From: Candidatus Acidulidesulfobacter diazotrophicus
Lineage (GTDB): Bacteria > SZUA-79 > Acidulodesulfobacterales > Acidulodesulfobacteraceae
Length of the DNA stretch: 64,000 nucleotides
Assembly: GCA_004195025.1 (NCBI GenBank)
Contig: SGBB01000011.1
Location: 16,264 to 80,263 of the forward strand
Direction of reading: 5' to 3'
Both the position numbers and the translations under genes were made by a program. This document shows positions 1-10,506 of the stretch, piece after piece. Numbering within the stretch: the first letter of the stretch is position 1; the number at the start of each line of letters is the position of its first letter. A model generated the notes under the pieces. That model made no database searches. It was not told the origin of the DNA and was given only the letters and a program-made list of their open reading frames with translations.

Positions 1-2167
1 CATCAGGGTCAACAACATTGCCTTTGGATTTTGACATCTTAGCGCCGTTTTTTACAACCATACCCTGCGTTAATAAATTTTTAAAAGGTTCATTGATATT
101 TAAATATCCTAAATCCCTTAAAACCTTGACAAAGAACCTTGCGTACAAAAGATGCATTACCGCATGTTCAACTCCGCCTATATATTGATCTACCGGAAGC
201 CAGTAATTTGCAGCTTTTTTATCAAAAGGTGATTGAATTGTATGAGTTGAAGCTGAATTATTAATATTATTAATAAAGTTATTATTGCTATTACTATTTG
301 ATTTATTTATATAATCTGATTTAACTAAATCTGATTTTGAAGTATATTTGGCATAATACCATGAAGATTCGACGAAAGTGTCCATGGTGTCGGTTTCTCT
401 TTTAGCTTTGCCTCCGCATACAGGACAGCAAGTATCTATAAATGAGTCTAATCTTGCGAGCGGAGATTCGCCTTCGCCTGTAAATACAACATTTTCAGGC
501 AATTCTAACGGTAAATCGTTTTCATTTAGAGGGACTGTGCCGCATTTTTCGCAATAAACAATAGGTATGGGGCATCCCCAGTATCTTTGTCTTGAAATTC
601 CCCAATCTTTTAATCTATAATTTGTAACTCTTTTACCGATGCTCATTTTTTCGGCTTCTAAAGATATAGCATTTTTAGCTTCCTTTGATATTAAACCGTT
701 AAACACGGATGAATTAATCAGAATGCCTTCTCCGTTGAACGGACTTATTAGCTCTGAATCGTTAACAAGATTTACAGAGCTTTCGCCGTTTAAACTTTTA
801 TTATTATAATTATTATTAATAACATTATGATTATAATCGTTGTTGCCGGAAATATTATTTACGGCATTGGATGATACGGCAGTATAGTCTTGATTTCTAA
901 TAACTTCAATTATTTCAATATTATATTTTTTTGCAAATTCAAAATCCCTTTCATCATGGGCAGGAACAGACATTATTGCTCCCGTGCCGTAATCCATTAG
1001 AACAAAATTGGCAATATAAATAGGTAATTTCTTCTTATTAAACGGATTAATTGCGTAAGAACCAGTAAAAACACCTTCTTTTTCTGTAATTTCTTTTGAA
1101 ATTAAACTTTTTCGAATTAATTCTTCAGTTTTAATTTTAGCGTTTTCAGTTTTTAATAAATCTTTAACTAATGGATGTAAAGGCGAAATAGCAAGATATG
1201 TTGCGCCAAAAATAGTATCGGGTCGAGTTGTAAAAATTTCTAATTCCATTGCATTTTTTTCTGCCGATTTTTTTTGATTTTTATCTGACCAGCTTTCAGG
1301 GCTTAAATTAATAATTTTGTTATTTTCGTCATTATCGTCATCGTTAATATTATAATTATGACTGTTACTAACTTGACCGTTGATTTTTTCTATTTTATTT
1401 ATTGCTGATTGTAAATCTGATGCATTTTCCTTGTCGGCTATTTTAAAAAATAAACTTAGACCTTCGCTTTTGCCGATCCAATTTTTCTGCATTGTTTTTA
1501 CTTTATCAGGCCAGCCGTTTAAATTATCTAATTCGGCAAGAAGTTCTTCCGCATAATCGGTAATTTTAAGAAACCACTGGTCCATACTTTTTATAGTAAT
1601 TTCGTTATCACATCGCCAGCATTTTCCGTTTTCAACCTGTTCGTTAGCAAGCGTAGTATGGCATGATTCGCACCAGTTAACGCGAGAAAGTTTTTTATAT
1701 GCGAGTCCCTTTTTAAACATTTGAATAAAAAAAAGCTGTTCCCATTTATAATAAGAACTGTCAGATGTAATAATTTTCCTGTCCCAATCGTAAGAAAGTC
1801 CAAGTTTTTTAAACTGAACTTCCATAGTTTCAATATTTTTATATGTCCATTCTTTAGGATTTGTTTTATTTTTTATTGCCGCATTTTCGGCAGGAAGTCC
1901 AAAACTGTCAAAACCAATCGGATGCAAAACATAATATCCTTTCAGTCTTTTGAATCTTGCTATAGCATCGCCTATGGAATAATTTCTGACATGTCCCATA
2001 TGAATTCTTCCTGAAGGATAAGGAAACATTTCAAGACAATAAAACTTCTCCTTATTTTTATTGGTATCAATAGGCAGATCGTCAACGGAATAATCATTTC
2101 CGTTAAGCCATTTATTCTGCCATTTTTTCTCTATAGAAGAAAAATCATAAATTTTTTCTTGTTCCAT
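1..2167 (-). CDS. leuS: Leucyl-tRNA synthetase, 3' end beyond window
   Basis: Class I aminoacyl-tRNA synthetase that charges tRNA-Leu in the cytoplasm. Reading from the ATG at 2167 gives an open frame of about 722 codons to the window edge. The HIGH-type motif is [11 protein letters not shown] (residues 49-59), and AKMSKSKGN (the KMSKS loop) lies in the last few dozen bases at the edge, so only the anticodon-binding C-terminus is missing. Two Cys pairs (WCESC and CWRC, then CEKC and CPVC) fit zinc modules. Unusual features are three Asn-rich low-complexity inserts, near bases 244-320, 783-870 and 1290-1390, placed between conserved blocks of the editing and catalytic domains. The upstream SD is weak. 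The identification is secure. Confidence 0.96.
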   Translation of the reverse strand, partial: MEQEKIYDFSSIEKKWQNKWLNGNDYSVDDLPIDTNKNKEKFYCLEMFPYPSGRIHMGHVRNYSIGDAIARFKRLKGYYVLHPIGFDSFGLPAENAAIKNKTNPKEWTYKNIETMEVQFKKLGLSYDWDRKIITSDSSYYKWEQLFFIQMFKKGLAYKKLSRVNWCESCHTTLANEQVENGKCWRCDNEITIKSMDQWFLKITDYAEELLAELDNLNGWPDKVKTMQKNWIGKSEGLSLFFKIADKENASDLQSAINKIEKINGQVSNSHNYNINDDDNDENNKIINLSPESWSDKNQKKSAEKNAMELEIFTTRPDTIFGATYLAISPLHPLVKDLLKTENAKIKTEELIRKSLISKEITEKEGVFTGSYAINPFNKKKLPIYIANFVLMDYGTGAIMSVPAHDERDFEFAKKYNIEIIEVIRNQDYTAVSSNAVNNISGNNDYNHNVINNNYNNKSLNGESSVNLVNDSELISPFNGEGILINSSVFNGLISKEAKNAISLEAEKMSIGKRVTNYRLKDWGISRQRYWGCPIPIVYCEKCGTVPLNENDLPLELPENVVFTGEGESPLARLDSFIDTCCPVCGGKAKRETDTMDTFVESSWYYAKYTSKSDLVKSDYINKSNSNSNNNFINNINNSASTHTIQSPFDKKAANYWLPVDQYIGGVEHAVMHLLYARFFVKVLRDLGYLNINEPFKNLLTQGMVVKNGAKMSKSKGNVVDPD

Positions 2168-2254
2168 AAATCTTATCCGTAATTTTTTTGTGTAAGTTTA
2201 ATTAATTAAAATAAAATATAAAGTATAAATATAAAACTAAAAAATAAATATTAA

Positions 2255-2298
2255 TAAAAAAACTCCCTATTATAAAAATAATCTAAAGGGAGTTTTTA
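2255..2298 (-). terminator. Intrinsic terminator after phosphoketolase
   Basis: The arms AACTCCCT (2261-2268) and AGGGAGTT (2287-2294) form a hairpin. On the minus strand it is followed by a T-run (the A-run at 2256-2260). It lies downstream of the phosphoketolase stop and could also act in the plus direction, where the stem is followed by TTTT. Confidence 0.7.
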
Positions 2299-2400
2299 AA
2301 ATTTTATAATTAATAATATTATCACAAAAAAAAATATAAATAAATATAGACTTTATCCTTTAATCCTTCCGGATTATAAAATTATAAAAATAATTAAATT

Positions 2401-4743
2401 TTATAGCTGCAATGTCCAGTTTTCAATTTCATCCATATCTTTGAGATTTGTTGTAACATATACTTTATTATTGCTTATTTTTTCTTCAAATTTTGCGATT
2501 AAGTTTAAATATTTTGACTTAGAATTAGGAATATTTTTTAAAGCAAGAATAGCTAAATCAAATCTGCTCATTTTGTTTCTTATAACCATATCAAACGGAG
2601 TTGTCGTAGCGCCTTCTTCCATATAGCCTCTGACATGGAAGCGTTCAGAATTAGGTCTTCCGTGAACAAGGTCGTGAATTATTCTGATATATCCGTGAAA
2701 TGCAAATACAACCGGAGTATTTTCTTGAAACAAATTAAGAAAAATATCGGGATCTATTCCGTGCGGATGATAATCCGAGGGGCTTAAAGTCATTAAATCT
2801 ACAATATTTACAACCCTTGTTTTAATTTCAGGAGCATATTCTTTAAGCAAAGATGCGGCGGCAATAGTTTCTAATGTCGGAACATCGCCTGCGCAAGCAA
2901 AAATTACATCAGGATTCCCGTCGTCTTTATTACCTGCCCATTCAAATATTGAAATTCCTTTTTGGCAATGTTTTTTTGCCGATTCCATATCAAGCCATTG
3001 AAGTTCAGGCTGTTTGCCCGCTATAATAACATTAACATAATTTTTAGATCTTAAGCAATGGTTCATAACCGATAATAGCGTGTTTGCATCGGGCGGAAAA
3101 TAAATTCTTGCTACGGAAGATCTTTCGTTTATTATATTGTCTATAAAACCAGGTCCTTGATGTGAAAATCCGTTGTGGTCCTGCCTCCACACGTGGGAAG
3201 AAAGAATAATGTTTAGAGATGCAGTAGGCTTTCTCCATGAAAATTCCTGCGCTATTTCAACCCATTTTGAAAATTGGGTAACCATTGAATCAACAATGGT
3301 TGCAAATGCTTCGTAACTCATAAATATGCCGTGCCTGCCGGTCAACAAATATCCTTCAAGCCATCCCTCGCATAAATGTTCCGATAAGACTTCCATTACT
3401 CTTCCGTCGGCAGATACGTGGTCGTCTATTTTTATAGTAGGATTAACGGAGCATCTGTCGGTGACTTCGAAAACTCCATAAAACCTGTTTGACGTTGTTT
3501 CATCGGGACTCATTAAACGGAAATTTTTAGGATTTTTTTTATAAACATCTCTTACATATTCACCGAGTCTTCTTGTAGATTCTAAAGTTATTGTTCCCGG
3601 TGTTTTAACTTCTACTGCGTATTGCGTAAAATCAGGCAGGTTTAAATCCTCTAAAAGAAATCCGCCGTTAGCCTGTATGTTTGCTCCTATTCTTTTAGTT
3701 TTTTGCGGAACAAAATCAGCTAATTCTTTTATTAATACACCATTTTCATCAAAAAGTTCATTATGTTTATAACTTCTCATCCATTTTTCAAGCAATTTAA
3801 GGTGAGAAGGATTTTCAACGGGATCCGGAATAGGCACCTGATGCGCTCTAAATGTTCCTTCAAGAGGCAAACCGTCAAGTTCTTTAGGACAAGTCCAGCC
3901 TTTTAAAGTTCTTAATATTATCATAGGCCATTCGGGTTTTGTTTTGAATCCGTTTTCTCTTGTATCTTTTTGTATTGCAATTATCAGGTTATAACATTCA
4001 TCAAGAGTTTTGGACATTTTTTTATGCATTTCATTTGGATCGTCGCCTTCAACAAAAAATACTTTATAGCCGTATCCGGAAAATAAATTTTTCAAATGTT
4101 TATCGTCGGTTCTTCCTAACACCGTAGGACCTGATATTTTATATCCGTTTAAATGCAAAATAGGAAGAACGGCGCCGTCTCTCACCGGGTTTAAAAAATC
4201 AAGAGATTTCCAGCTGCCTTCCAACGGTCCTGTTTCTGCTTCTCCGTCGCCTACAATGCATACGGTAATAAGATCAGGGTTATCAAACGCCGCTCCGAAA
4301 GCATGGACTAAGGAATAGCCTAATTCTCCGCCTTCATGTATTGAACCGGGGATATGCGGACCTACATGGCTTGGAAAACCGTACGGAGTTGAAAATTTTC
4401 TAAAAAGCATATTCATTCCATAAATATCCTGAGAAATTTCATTATGATGTTCAGATAAAGTCCCTTCCAAATAAGTATTCGCAAGAATTGCAGGTGCTCC
4501 GTGCCCTGGACCGTTTATTAAAAGAATATTAGCGTCGGTATGATTTATTAAATTGTTCAAATGGGTATATATAAAATTTAAACCCGGCGTAGTTCCCCAG
4601 TGTCCTAACAATCTTGGTTTTATATGTTCCGGTTTCAACGGTTCCTTGAGCATTGGATTGTCTTTTAGGTAAATAGTGCAGCAAGCTAAGTAATTAGAAG
4701 CTCTCCAGTATGAATTTATAGTTTCTAACTCTTTTTCATTCAT
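2401..4743 (-). CDS. xfp: Xylulose-5-phosphate/fructose-6-phosphate phosphoketolase
   Basis: Thiamine-diphosphate enzyme that splits xylulose-5-P and/or fructose-6-P with phosphate to acetyl-phosphate plus glyceraldehyde-3-P or erythrose-4-P. The protein is about 780 aa, normal for the family. Visible blocks are NGPGHGAPAILANTYLEG, HVGPHIPGSIHEGGELGY and the ThDP-binding GDGEAETGPLEGSW in the N-terminal half, and SHQGPGFIDNI and HGYIRIIHDLVHGRPN in the C-terminal part. I chose the ATG at 4743 because AGGAGG (4753-4758) sits 9 bases upstream. An ATG at 4761 would place this SD inside the gene. A long TTTATA repeat lies about 90 bp upstream and a terminator follows. It would supply acetyl-phosphate independently of pyruvate. 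Donor preference cannot be read from the sequence. Confidence 0.95.
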   Translation of the reverse strand: MNEKELETINSYWRASNYLACCTIYLKDNPMLKEPLKPEHIKPRLLGHWGTTPGLNFIYTHLNNLINHTDANILLINGPGHGAPAILANTYLEGTLSEHHNEISQDIYGMNMLFRKFSTPYGFPSHVGPHIPGSIHEGGELGYSLVHAFGAAFDNPDLITVCIVGDGEAETGPLEGSWKSLDFLNPVRDGAVLPILHLNGYKISGPTVLGRTDDKHLKNLFSGYGYKVFFVEGDDPNEMHKKMSKTLDECYNLIIAIQKDTRENGFKTKPEWPMIILRTLKGWTCPKELDGLPLEGTFRAHQVPIPDPVENPSHLKLLEKWMRSYKHNELFDENGVLIKELADFVPQKTKRIGANIQANGGFLLEDLNLPDFTQYAVEVKTPGTITLESTRRLGEYVRDVYKKNPKNFRLMSPDETTSNRFYGVFEVTDRCSVNPTIKIDDHVSADGRVMEVLSEHLCEGWLEGYLLTGRHGIFMSYEAFATIVDSMVTQFSKWVEIAQEFSWRKPTASLNIILSSHVWRQDHNGFSHQGPGFIDNIINERSSVARIYFPPDANTLLSVMNHCLRSKNYVNVIIAGKQPELQWLDMESAKKHCQKGISIFEWAGNKDDGNPDVIFACAGDVPTLETIAAASLLKEYAPEIKTRVVNIVDLMTLSPSDYHPHGIDPDIFLNLFQENTPVVFAFHGYIRIIHDLVHGRPNSERFHVRGYMEEGATTTPFDMVIRNKMSRFDLAILALKNIPNSKSKYLNLIAKFEEKISNNKVYVTTNLKDMDEIENWTLQL

Positions 4744-4833
4744 CAGCTCTAACCTCCTCATTAAATAATGATGGATTAATTGATTAAATAAGCAATTTTA
4801 TATGATTTTTAATATATTTAAAAGTTTACAAAG

Positions 4834-4961
4834 TTTATATTTATATTTATATTTATATTTATATTTATATTTATATTTATATTTATATTTATATTTATAT
4901 TTATATTTATATTTATATTTATATTTATATTTATATTTATATTTATATTTATATTTATATT
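4834..4961. repeat. (TTTATA)21 hexanucleotide microsatellite
   Basis: Twenty-one perfect uninterrupted copies of TTTATA (126 bp) plus TT. It lies about 90 bp upstream of the xfp start codon, within its likely promoter region. The same hexamer recurs at 63250-63298 as 5 + 3 copies. Perfect tracts of this length are prone to slippage. Confidence 0.97.
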
Positions 4962-5149
4962 GAAAAATTAAATTAAAAGAATATAAAATATCAACCCACG
5001 CCCACCGCTTATTTTTTAATATATTCTAAAATATATATAAGAGGTATTTGATAAATTATTTTGCAGTTCTATAAGTAATTAATAATTAAGTTTTCCAAGA
5101 GTTTTATAGATTAACGGTAAACTTGGGTTAAGATAAGATTTCGTATCTA

Positions 5150-5755
5150 TTAACTAAAACCGTATTGCGCTAATTCTTCTTTCGTGTTTTTATAAGAGGT
5201 ATGCTGAAAAGCGTTTATTCCAAGATTAGCAGCGGTTTCAACATTAAAATATCTGTCGTCGATAAAAATACATTCTTCAGGTTTTGAAAAAGATAAACTT
5301 AAAGCAAGTTTGTATATATTTTCATCAGGTTTTCTTAAATGGACAAAACATGATGTGATAAAAAAATCAAATAATTTATCTAACTCAAAAGTCTTAACGC
5401 GGTAAATGGAAAGTTCAAGTCCTTCGTTGTTCAGAGATGCAAGCCTAAACTTATGTTTTGATTTTAGAGTGTGAAATAATTGGATCATTTCAGGAATGGC
5501 ATGCGATTGACTAAAAATAAAATTCTTAATATCAGTTCTTGAAAAGTTGCGTTCTCTATAGAATATTGTTTTATCAAGATAATTATCTAACGAAATTTTC
5601 CCTTCTTCGTAAAGCGCAAACAAATAACCATGTCTCTCCGCAAAATCTTCGTAATCTAAATTAAATTTTTCGGAAGCTAATTTTCTTGAGCGGGTATCCC
5701 ACCCGTTAGTGAGTAAAACACTGCCGATGTCTAAAAAAATTGTTTTTATTTCCAT
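5150..5755 (-). CDS. HAD-superfamily hydrolase (subfamily IA type)
   Basis: Predicted 201-aa cytoplasmic haloacid-dehalogenase-like phosphatase. Motif I is FLDIGSVLL near residue 7-15, with the nucleophile Asp. The usual second Asp is Gly, as also occurs in YihX-like sugar phosphatases that carry a DLGNV-type motif. Motif III is the Lys in LRKPDENIYK (near residue 140). Motif IV is CIFIDDRYFNVETAANLGI near residue 165. The helical cap lies between motifs I and II. It stands alone between phosphoketolase and a divergent deacetylase gene. The substrate is unknown. Confidence 0.8.
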   Translation of the reverse strand: MEIKTIFLDIGSVLLTNGWDTRSRKLASEKFNLDYEDFAERHGYLFALYEEGKISLDNYLDKTIFYRERNFSRTDIKNFIFSQSHAIPEMIQLFHTLKSKHKFRLASLNNEGLELSIYRVKTFELDKLFDFFITSCFVHLRKPDENIYKLALSLSFSKPEECIFIDDRYFNVETAANLGINAFQHTSYKNTKEELAQYGFS

Positions 5756-6298
5756 TGTGTTGTAATTTTTTTTATTATGATTTTGCTATTTTGGAACTTT
5801 TTGATACAATAATAATAATTTAATTAATTAAAAATTAATTGATTAACCTAATTTCACCGTTTTTATTATTATAAAATTACAACTCATTGATATTATTACA
5901 TTTTATTTTTATTCCCCATATACTTTTTTGTTGCCCACATAAATATAGCAATATCATGATGTTGCTGGTAATTATGGTGAAGTTGGGTTAAGTAAATATA
6001 TCAATATAATAAATAATCATACTATAATTATACCACATTTTATTTATATAAAAATTTAGCCGTTTAAAAATTATTAATTTACATAATGAATTTCACTCGC
6101 CGTATATATTAATAATTTATTGAATTATATAATTTATTTATCATCTTATATAATAATAAATAAATAAAATCATCAGGCTATTAAAAAGTGAAAATAAAAT
6201 AATAGATGGCAAAGAATAGAGAACACATACAAACAAAGAGTTAATAAATAAAAATTCAAAATTACGAAATAAAAATAATTAAGAAATAAAAATAAAAA
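5756..6298. other. AT-rich intergenic region
   Basis: 543 bp between two divergently transcribed genes. I see no ORF, hairpin with a T-run, or RNA motif. A short stretch near 5980-5995 (GGTGAAGTTGGGTTA) also occurs inverted near 63137-63152, so a fragment of a dispersed repeat may be present. Promoters for both flanking genes presumably lie here, but AT richness prevents a confident call. Confidence 0.5.
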
Positions 6299-7324
6299 AT
6301 GAAAAAAATTGCTCTTTTATACAATCAAGAATTAGAAAAATATAAATATGCCGAATATCATCCTCTAAAAAGGGAACGGATTATCTATACTATGCAAAAA
6401 ATTAAAAAATATTCAAAAGGCGCATACGATAATTTTATTGTAAATCCTGCTTCAATTGAAGAAATGAGTTTATATCACGATGCTGATTATATCAAATATC
6501 TTTATGAAACAGAAAACGATAAAACAAAATACATACCCAAAAAATATGAAATAGGAACTACGGATAATCCTTATTTTAAAGGCATTTTTTCTACATCAAG
6601 CATTCATATAGGCGCAGTTAATTTAGCGGCTGATTTAATTGTAAAAGAAAATTATACAGATGCGTTTTATTTCCCCGGCGGACTTCATCATGCAAAAAAG
6701 AATTATGCATGGGGGTTTTGTTTTGTAAATGATCCTGTTTATGCAATATTGAGATTATTGAATTATAAAAAAAGAGTCTTATATATAGATGTTGACGCGC
6801 ATTTTTGCGATGGAGTTGCCGATGCTTTCAGGAATGATCCCAGAAATAAAAAAGATTTATTAATATTATCTTTTCATGAAAGCGGAGATTTTTTATTTCC
6901 TGGAGAGGGTTATATTGAAGAAAAAAGTTCAATTAATTTTCCGCTTTATCCGGGCACCGATGATTATACTTATTTGTTAAATTTTACAAAAGTTTTTAAT
7001 TACGTGTTTGATAAATTCAGACCTGATGTGCTGGTAGTACAAATAGGAGCGGATTCTTCAAAATTTGATATATTGTCGCATTTAAATTTATCATTAAAAG
7101 GATATTTAAATATAATAAAAATTATTAATGAAAAAAAAGCAAATAAAATATGGCTTGGCGGAGGAGGGTATAATAATAAATTTACTTCATGCGCATGGTC
7201 ATCGGCTTTTAGATTAGTTTTAGGAGATATAAAGGTCGGCGATATTAAACATAATATTAAAGACCAAAGAGCATTTAGTTATGCAAAAGAAAATTATAAT
7301 TTTTTAATAAGAAATATTTTTTAG
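6299..7324 (+). CDS. AcuC-like histone deacetylase family protein
   Basis: 341-aa zinc-dependent deacylase of the HDAC/AcuC/APAH superfamily. The catalytic His pair is H130-H131 in GGLHHAKK. Zinc ligands are D166 and H168 (YIDVDAHFCDG) and D252 (QIGADSSKFD), and the transition-state Tyr is Y291 in GGGGYN. All key residues are present, so it should be active. The usual DxHHGDG is altered to DAHFCDG, with Phe and Cys replacing His and Gly next to the ligand. Candidate substrates are acetyl-lysine on metabolic enzymes (as for AcuC and acetyl-CoA synthetase) or acetylpolyamines. No acs or acuA gene is adjacent. There is no clear SD. Confidence 0.85.
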   Translation: MKKIALLYNQELEKYKYAEYHPLKRERIIYTMQKIKKYSKGAYDNFIVNPASIEEMSLYHDADYIKYLYETENDKTKYIPKKYEIGTTDNPYFKGIFSTSSIHIGAVNLAADLIVKENYTDAFYFPGGLHHAKKNYAWGFCFVNDPVYAILRLLNYKKRVLYIDVDAHFCDGVADAFRNDPRNKKDLLILSFHESGDFLFPGEGYIEEKSSINFPLYPGTDDYTYLLNFTKVFNYVFDKFRPDVLVVQIGADSSKFDILSHLNLSLKGYLNIIKIINEKKANKIWLGGGGYNNKFTSCAWSSAFRLVLGDIKVGDIKHNIKDQRAFSYAKENYNFLIRNIF

Positions 7325-7462
7325 AATATTAGAATATTAGCGAAAATACCCATAATAATTTTTGATAAATATGCTTTATACTTTGTACTTTTTAGTTAGT
7401 TAGATAGACATGGCATATATATTATGGCGGAGATATTTTGAGAAATATTTTTACCTTTATTA

Positions 7463-7924
7463 TTATATATATTTAATTATTGAGATGAATAACAATATAG
7501 TTCCGACTACTACACAGCTATCTGCAACATTAAAACTCGGCCAGTGATATTGATATATATGGATATCTATAAAGTCAACCACAAAACCCTGGAAGATTCT
7601 ATTAATCAAATTAGAAACAGCGCCTGATATAATTAAAGATGAAGAAACTATAAAAAGATTTGTATAAATTTTTACTCTAAATAAAGCATAAATTAAAGCA
7701 ATTATAATGGCTAACGTGAATAATATTATGATATATTTTGATGCATTTCCCATAATACCGAAAGCTACGCCGGCATTATTAACATGTACTATATTAAAAT
7801 AGTGTTTTATGACGGTAATTTTTCCGTAAAAAGAAATATTATTTGCTATTATATATTTTGTTATCTGATCAACAATCAAAATCGGAATAAAAATAGAAAT
7901 TAAAACTAATAATTTTTTTTTCAT
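7463..7924 (-). CDS. lspA: Lipoprotein signal peptidase (SPase II)
   Basis: 153-aa inner-membrane aspartic peptidase that cleaves prolipoprotein signal peptides. It has about four hydrophobic segments. The conserved blocks are DQITKYIIANN (near residue 19), VNNAGVAFGI (near 49), and the two catalytic Asp regions SNLINRIFQGFVVDFIDI and FNVADSCVVVG. It is the last gene of a probable gap-pgk-lspA operon, 58 bp after pgk. One visible client is the RlpA lipoprotein at 35572. Confidence 0.95.
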   Translation of the reverse strand: MKKKLLVLISIFIPILIVDQITKYIIANNISFYGKITVIKHYFNIVHVNNAGVAFGIMGNASKYIIILFTLAIIIALIYALFRVKIYTNLFIVSSSLIISGAVSNLINRIFQGFVVDFIDIHIYQYHWPSFNVADSCVVVGTILLFISIIKYI

Positions 7925-7982
7925 AATAATTATATTAAGCTGTTATTGTTATATTTCACTTATTTATATTTAGTTTGTCAGG

Positions 7983-9194
7983 TCAGATCAGTTTATTTTT
8001 TTTAGAGCATTCTATTAACGCTTGTATTCCGGGGAGAATTTTTCCTTCAAGCAGCTCAAGAAACGCCCCTCCCCCTGTGGACACGTAAGACATTTTAGCA
8101 AATTCGCCTGCTCTGTGCAAGGCAACGTCGGTATCCCCGCCGCCGACTATCGTAAGAGCATAAGCGTTTGCAACATTTGACACCATAGCGTATGTGCCCC
8201 TGCTGAATGCATCAAATTCGAACACCCCCATTGGACCGTTCCATACAATTGTTTTTGCGTTTTGAATTGCTTCCGAAAATAAAGTTACGGTTGCGGGACC
8301 TATATCTAAGGCTAACCAATCTTTAGGAATTTCTTGAACTGTTGTAACTTTAGATTCGGCATCCGGTAAAAACTTATCAGCCACTACCACATCAACGGGA
8401 AGATAAAGTTTTATTTTTTTTTCTTTTATTTTTTCTAAAGTTTTTTTAGCATAGTCTACCATATCATTTTCAACCGATGAAGCTCCGATGTCATAACCCA
8501 AAGCTTTTAAAAAGGTATTTGACATTGCTCCGCCTATAATTAGTTTATCAACTTTTTCGGCCAGATTAGAAAGCACTTCTATTTTTCCTGAGACTTTGGC
8601 GCCTCCTACAATAGCTACAAACGGTCTCATTGGATTTTCTACCGCTCTTCTGAAGTAATTAAGTTCTTTTCTTACTAAAAAACCAGCTGCGCAAGTATTA
8701 ACATATTTTGTTACTGCAACATTTGAAGCATGGGATCTATGAGCCGTTGCGAACGCATCGTTAACATAAATATCGCATAAGGATGCAAGTTCTTTTCCAA
8801 AATAATCGTCATTGGCAGTTTCTTCAGAATGAAATCTTAAATTTTCTAAAAGTATAATATCTCCGTGTGAACTGGATTTTACGGCATTTTCTGCCAATTC
8901 TCCTATGCAATCGTTTACAAATTTAACTTCTTTATCTAAAAGCCTGCTGAGTCTTTTGGCGACGACAAGAAGAGAAAGTTCAGGGACAGGTTTTCCTTTA
9001 GGTCGCCCCATGTGAGACATAAGAATAATCCTTGCTTTTTCATCAAGGCAGTAATTTATCGTAGGTAAAACCGCTCTTATTCTTGAATCATCCGTTATAT
9101 TGCCGTTTGAATCCAAAGGTACATTAAAATCCACTCTTATTAGAAGAGTTTTATTTTTTATTTCAATTTCGTCTATATATACGATATTATCCAT
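7983..9194 (-). CDS. pgk: Phosphoglycerate kinase
   Basis: 403-aa glycolytic/gluconeogenic kinase interconverting 1,3-bisphosphoglycerate and 3-phosphoglycerate with ADP/ATP. Signature blocks are LIRVDFNVPLD near residue 18, LMSHMGRPKGK near 58, LENLRFHSEE near 116, VNDAFATAHRSHAS, FVAIVGGAKVSGKI near 197 and the nucleotide-binding TIVGGGDTDVAL near 350. Length is normal. It lies 72 bp downstream of gap in the same direction, a classic pairing, and is probably co-transcribed. Confidence 0.98.
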   Translation of the reverse strand: MDNIVYIDEIEIKNKTLLIRVDFNVPLDSNGNITDDSRIRAVLPTINYCLDEKARIILMSHMGRPKGKPVPELSLLVVAKRLSRLLDKEVKFVNDCIGELAENAVKSSSHGDIILLENLRFHSEETANDDYFGKELASLCDIYVNDAFATAHRSHASNVAVTKYVNTCAAGFLVRKELNYFRRAVENPMRPFVAIVGGAKVSGKIEVLSNLAEKVDKLIIGGAMSNTFLKALGYDIGASSVENDMVDYAKKTLEKIKEKKIKLYLPVDVVVADKFLPDAESKVTTVQEIPKDWLALDIGPATVTLFSEAIQNAKTIVWNGPMGVFEFDAFSRGTYAMVSNVANAYALTIVGGGDTDVALHRAGEFAKMSYVSTGGGAFLELLEGKILPGIQALIECSKKNKLI

Positions 9195-9266
9195 AGTAAA
9201 AAAATTACAGCTTATGATTAATTATTTATTAATTTAATGAATCTAATTTAATGAATTTTAATGAAA

Positions 9267-10280
<1,014 letters not shown>

Positions 10281-10399
10281 CTATCTGTTACCCCGCTTTT
10301 AAGTTTTTAAAATTAATATTAAAACAAATTGAATTAATATGGCTGATTAATTCAATATTGAATATAAATAAATAATTAAATGCAATTTATTATTAATTC

Positions 10400-10488
10400 T
10401 TTAATCCAGCATTAGAACTTCTTATAACTTCCCTCCCGCAAGGGGATGGAAGTTGCGGAAATAATTATTTTCTAACGCAGAATTAAGG
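10400..10488. mobile_element. MITE-like element E (short)
   Basis: About 89 bp bounded by imperfect terminal inverted repeats: left TTAATCCAGCATTAGAA and right TTCTAACGCAGAATTAAGG. The right end resembles the inverse of the left end at 42896. The interior holds a small hairpin (CTTCC..CGCAAGGGG..GGAAG). It belongs to the dispersed family also seen at 19696, 48759 and 60886 and lies between the divergent or convergent neighbours gap and the gene at 10507. Confidence 0.6.
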
Positions 10489-10506
10489 TAATTATCTTAA
10501 TAATTA

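Noticed and set aside
2401..2626. Plus-strand ORF of 61 codons at the end of xfp
   Set aside because: It lies opposite a conserved coding region and has no SD or recognisable product.
4834..4961. TTTATA tract as a CRISPR or iteron array
   Set aside because: Unit is only 6 bp with no spacers, so it is a simple microsatellite.
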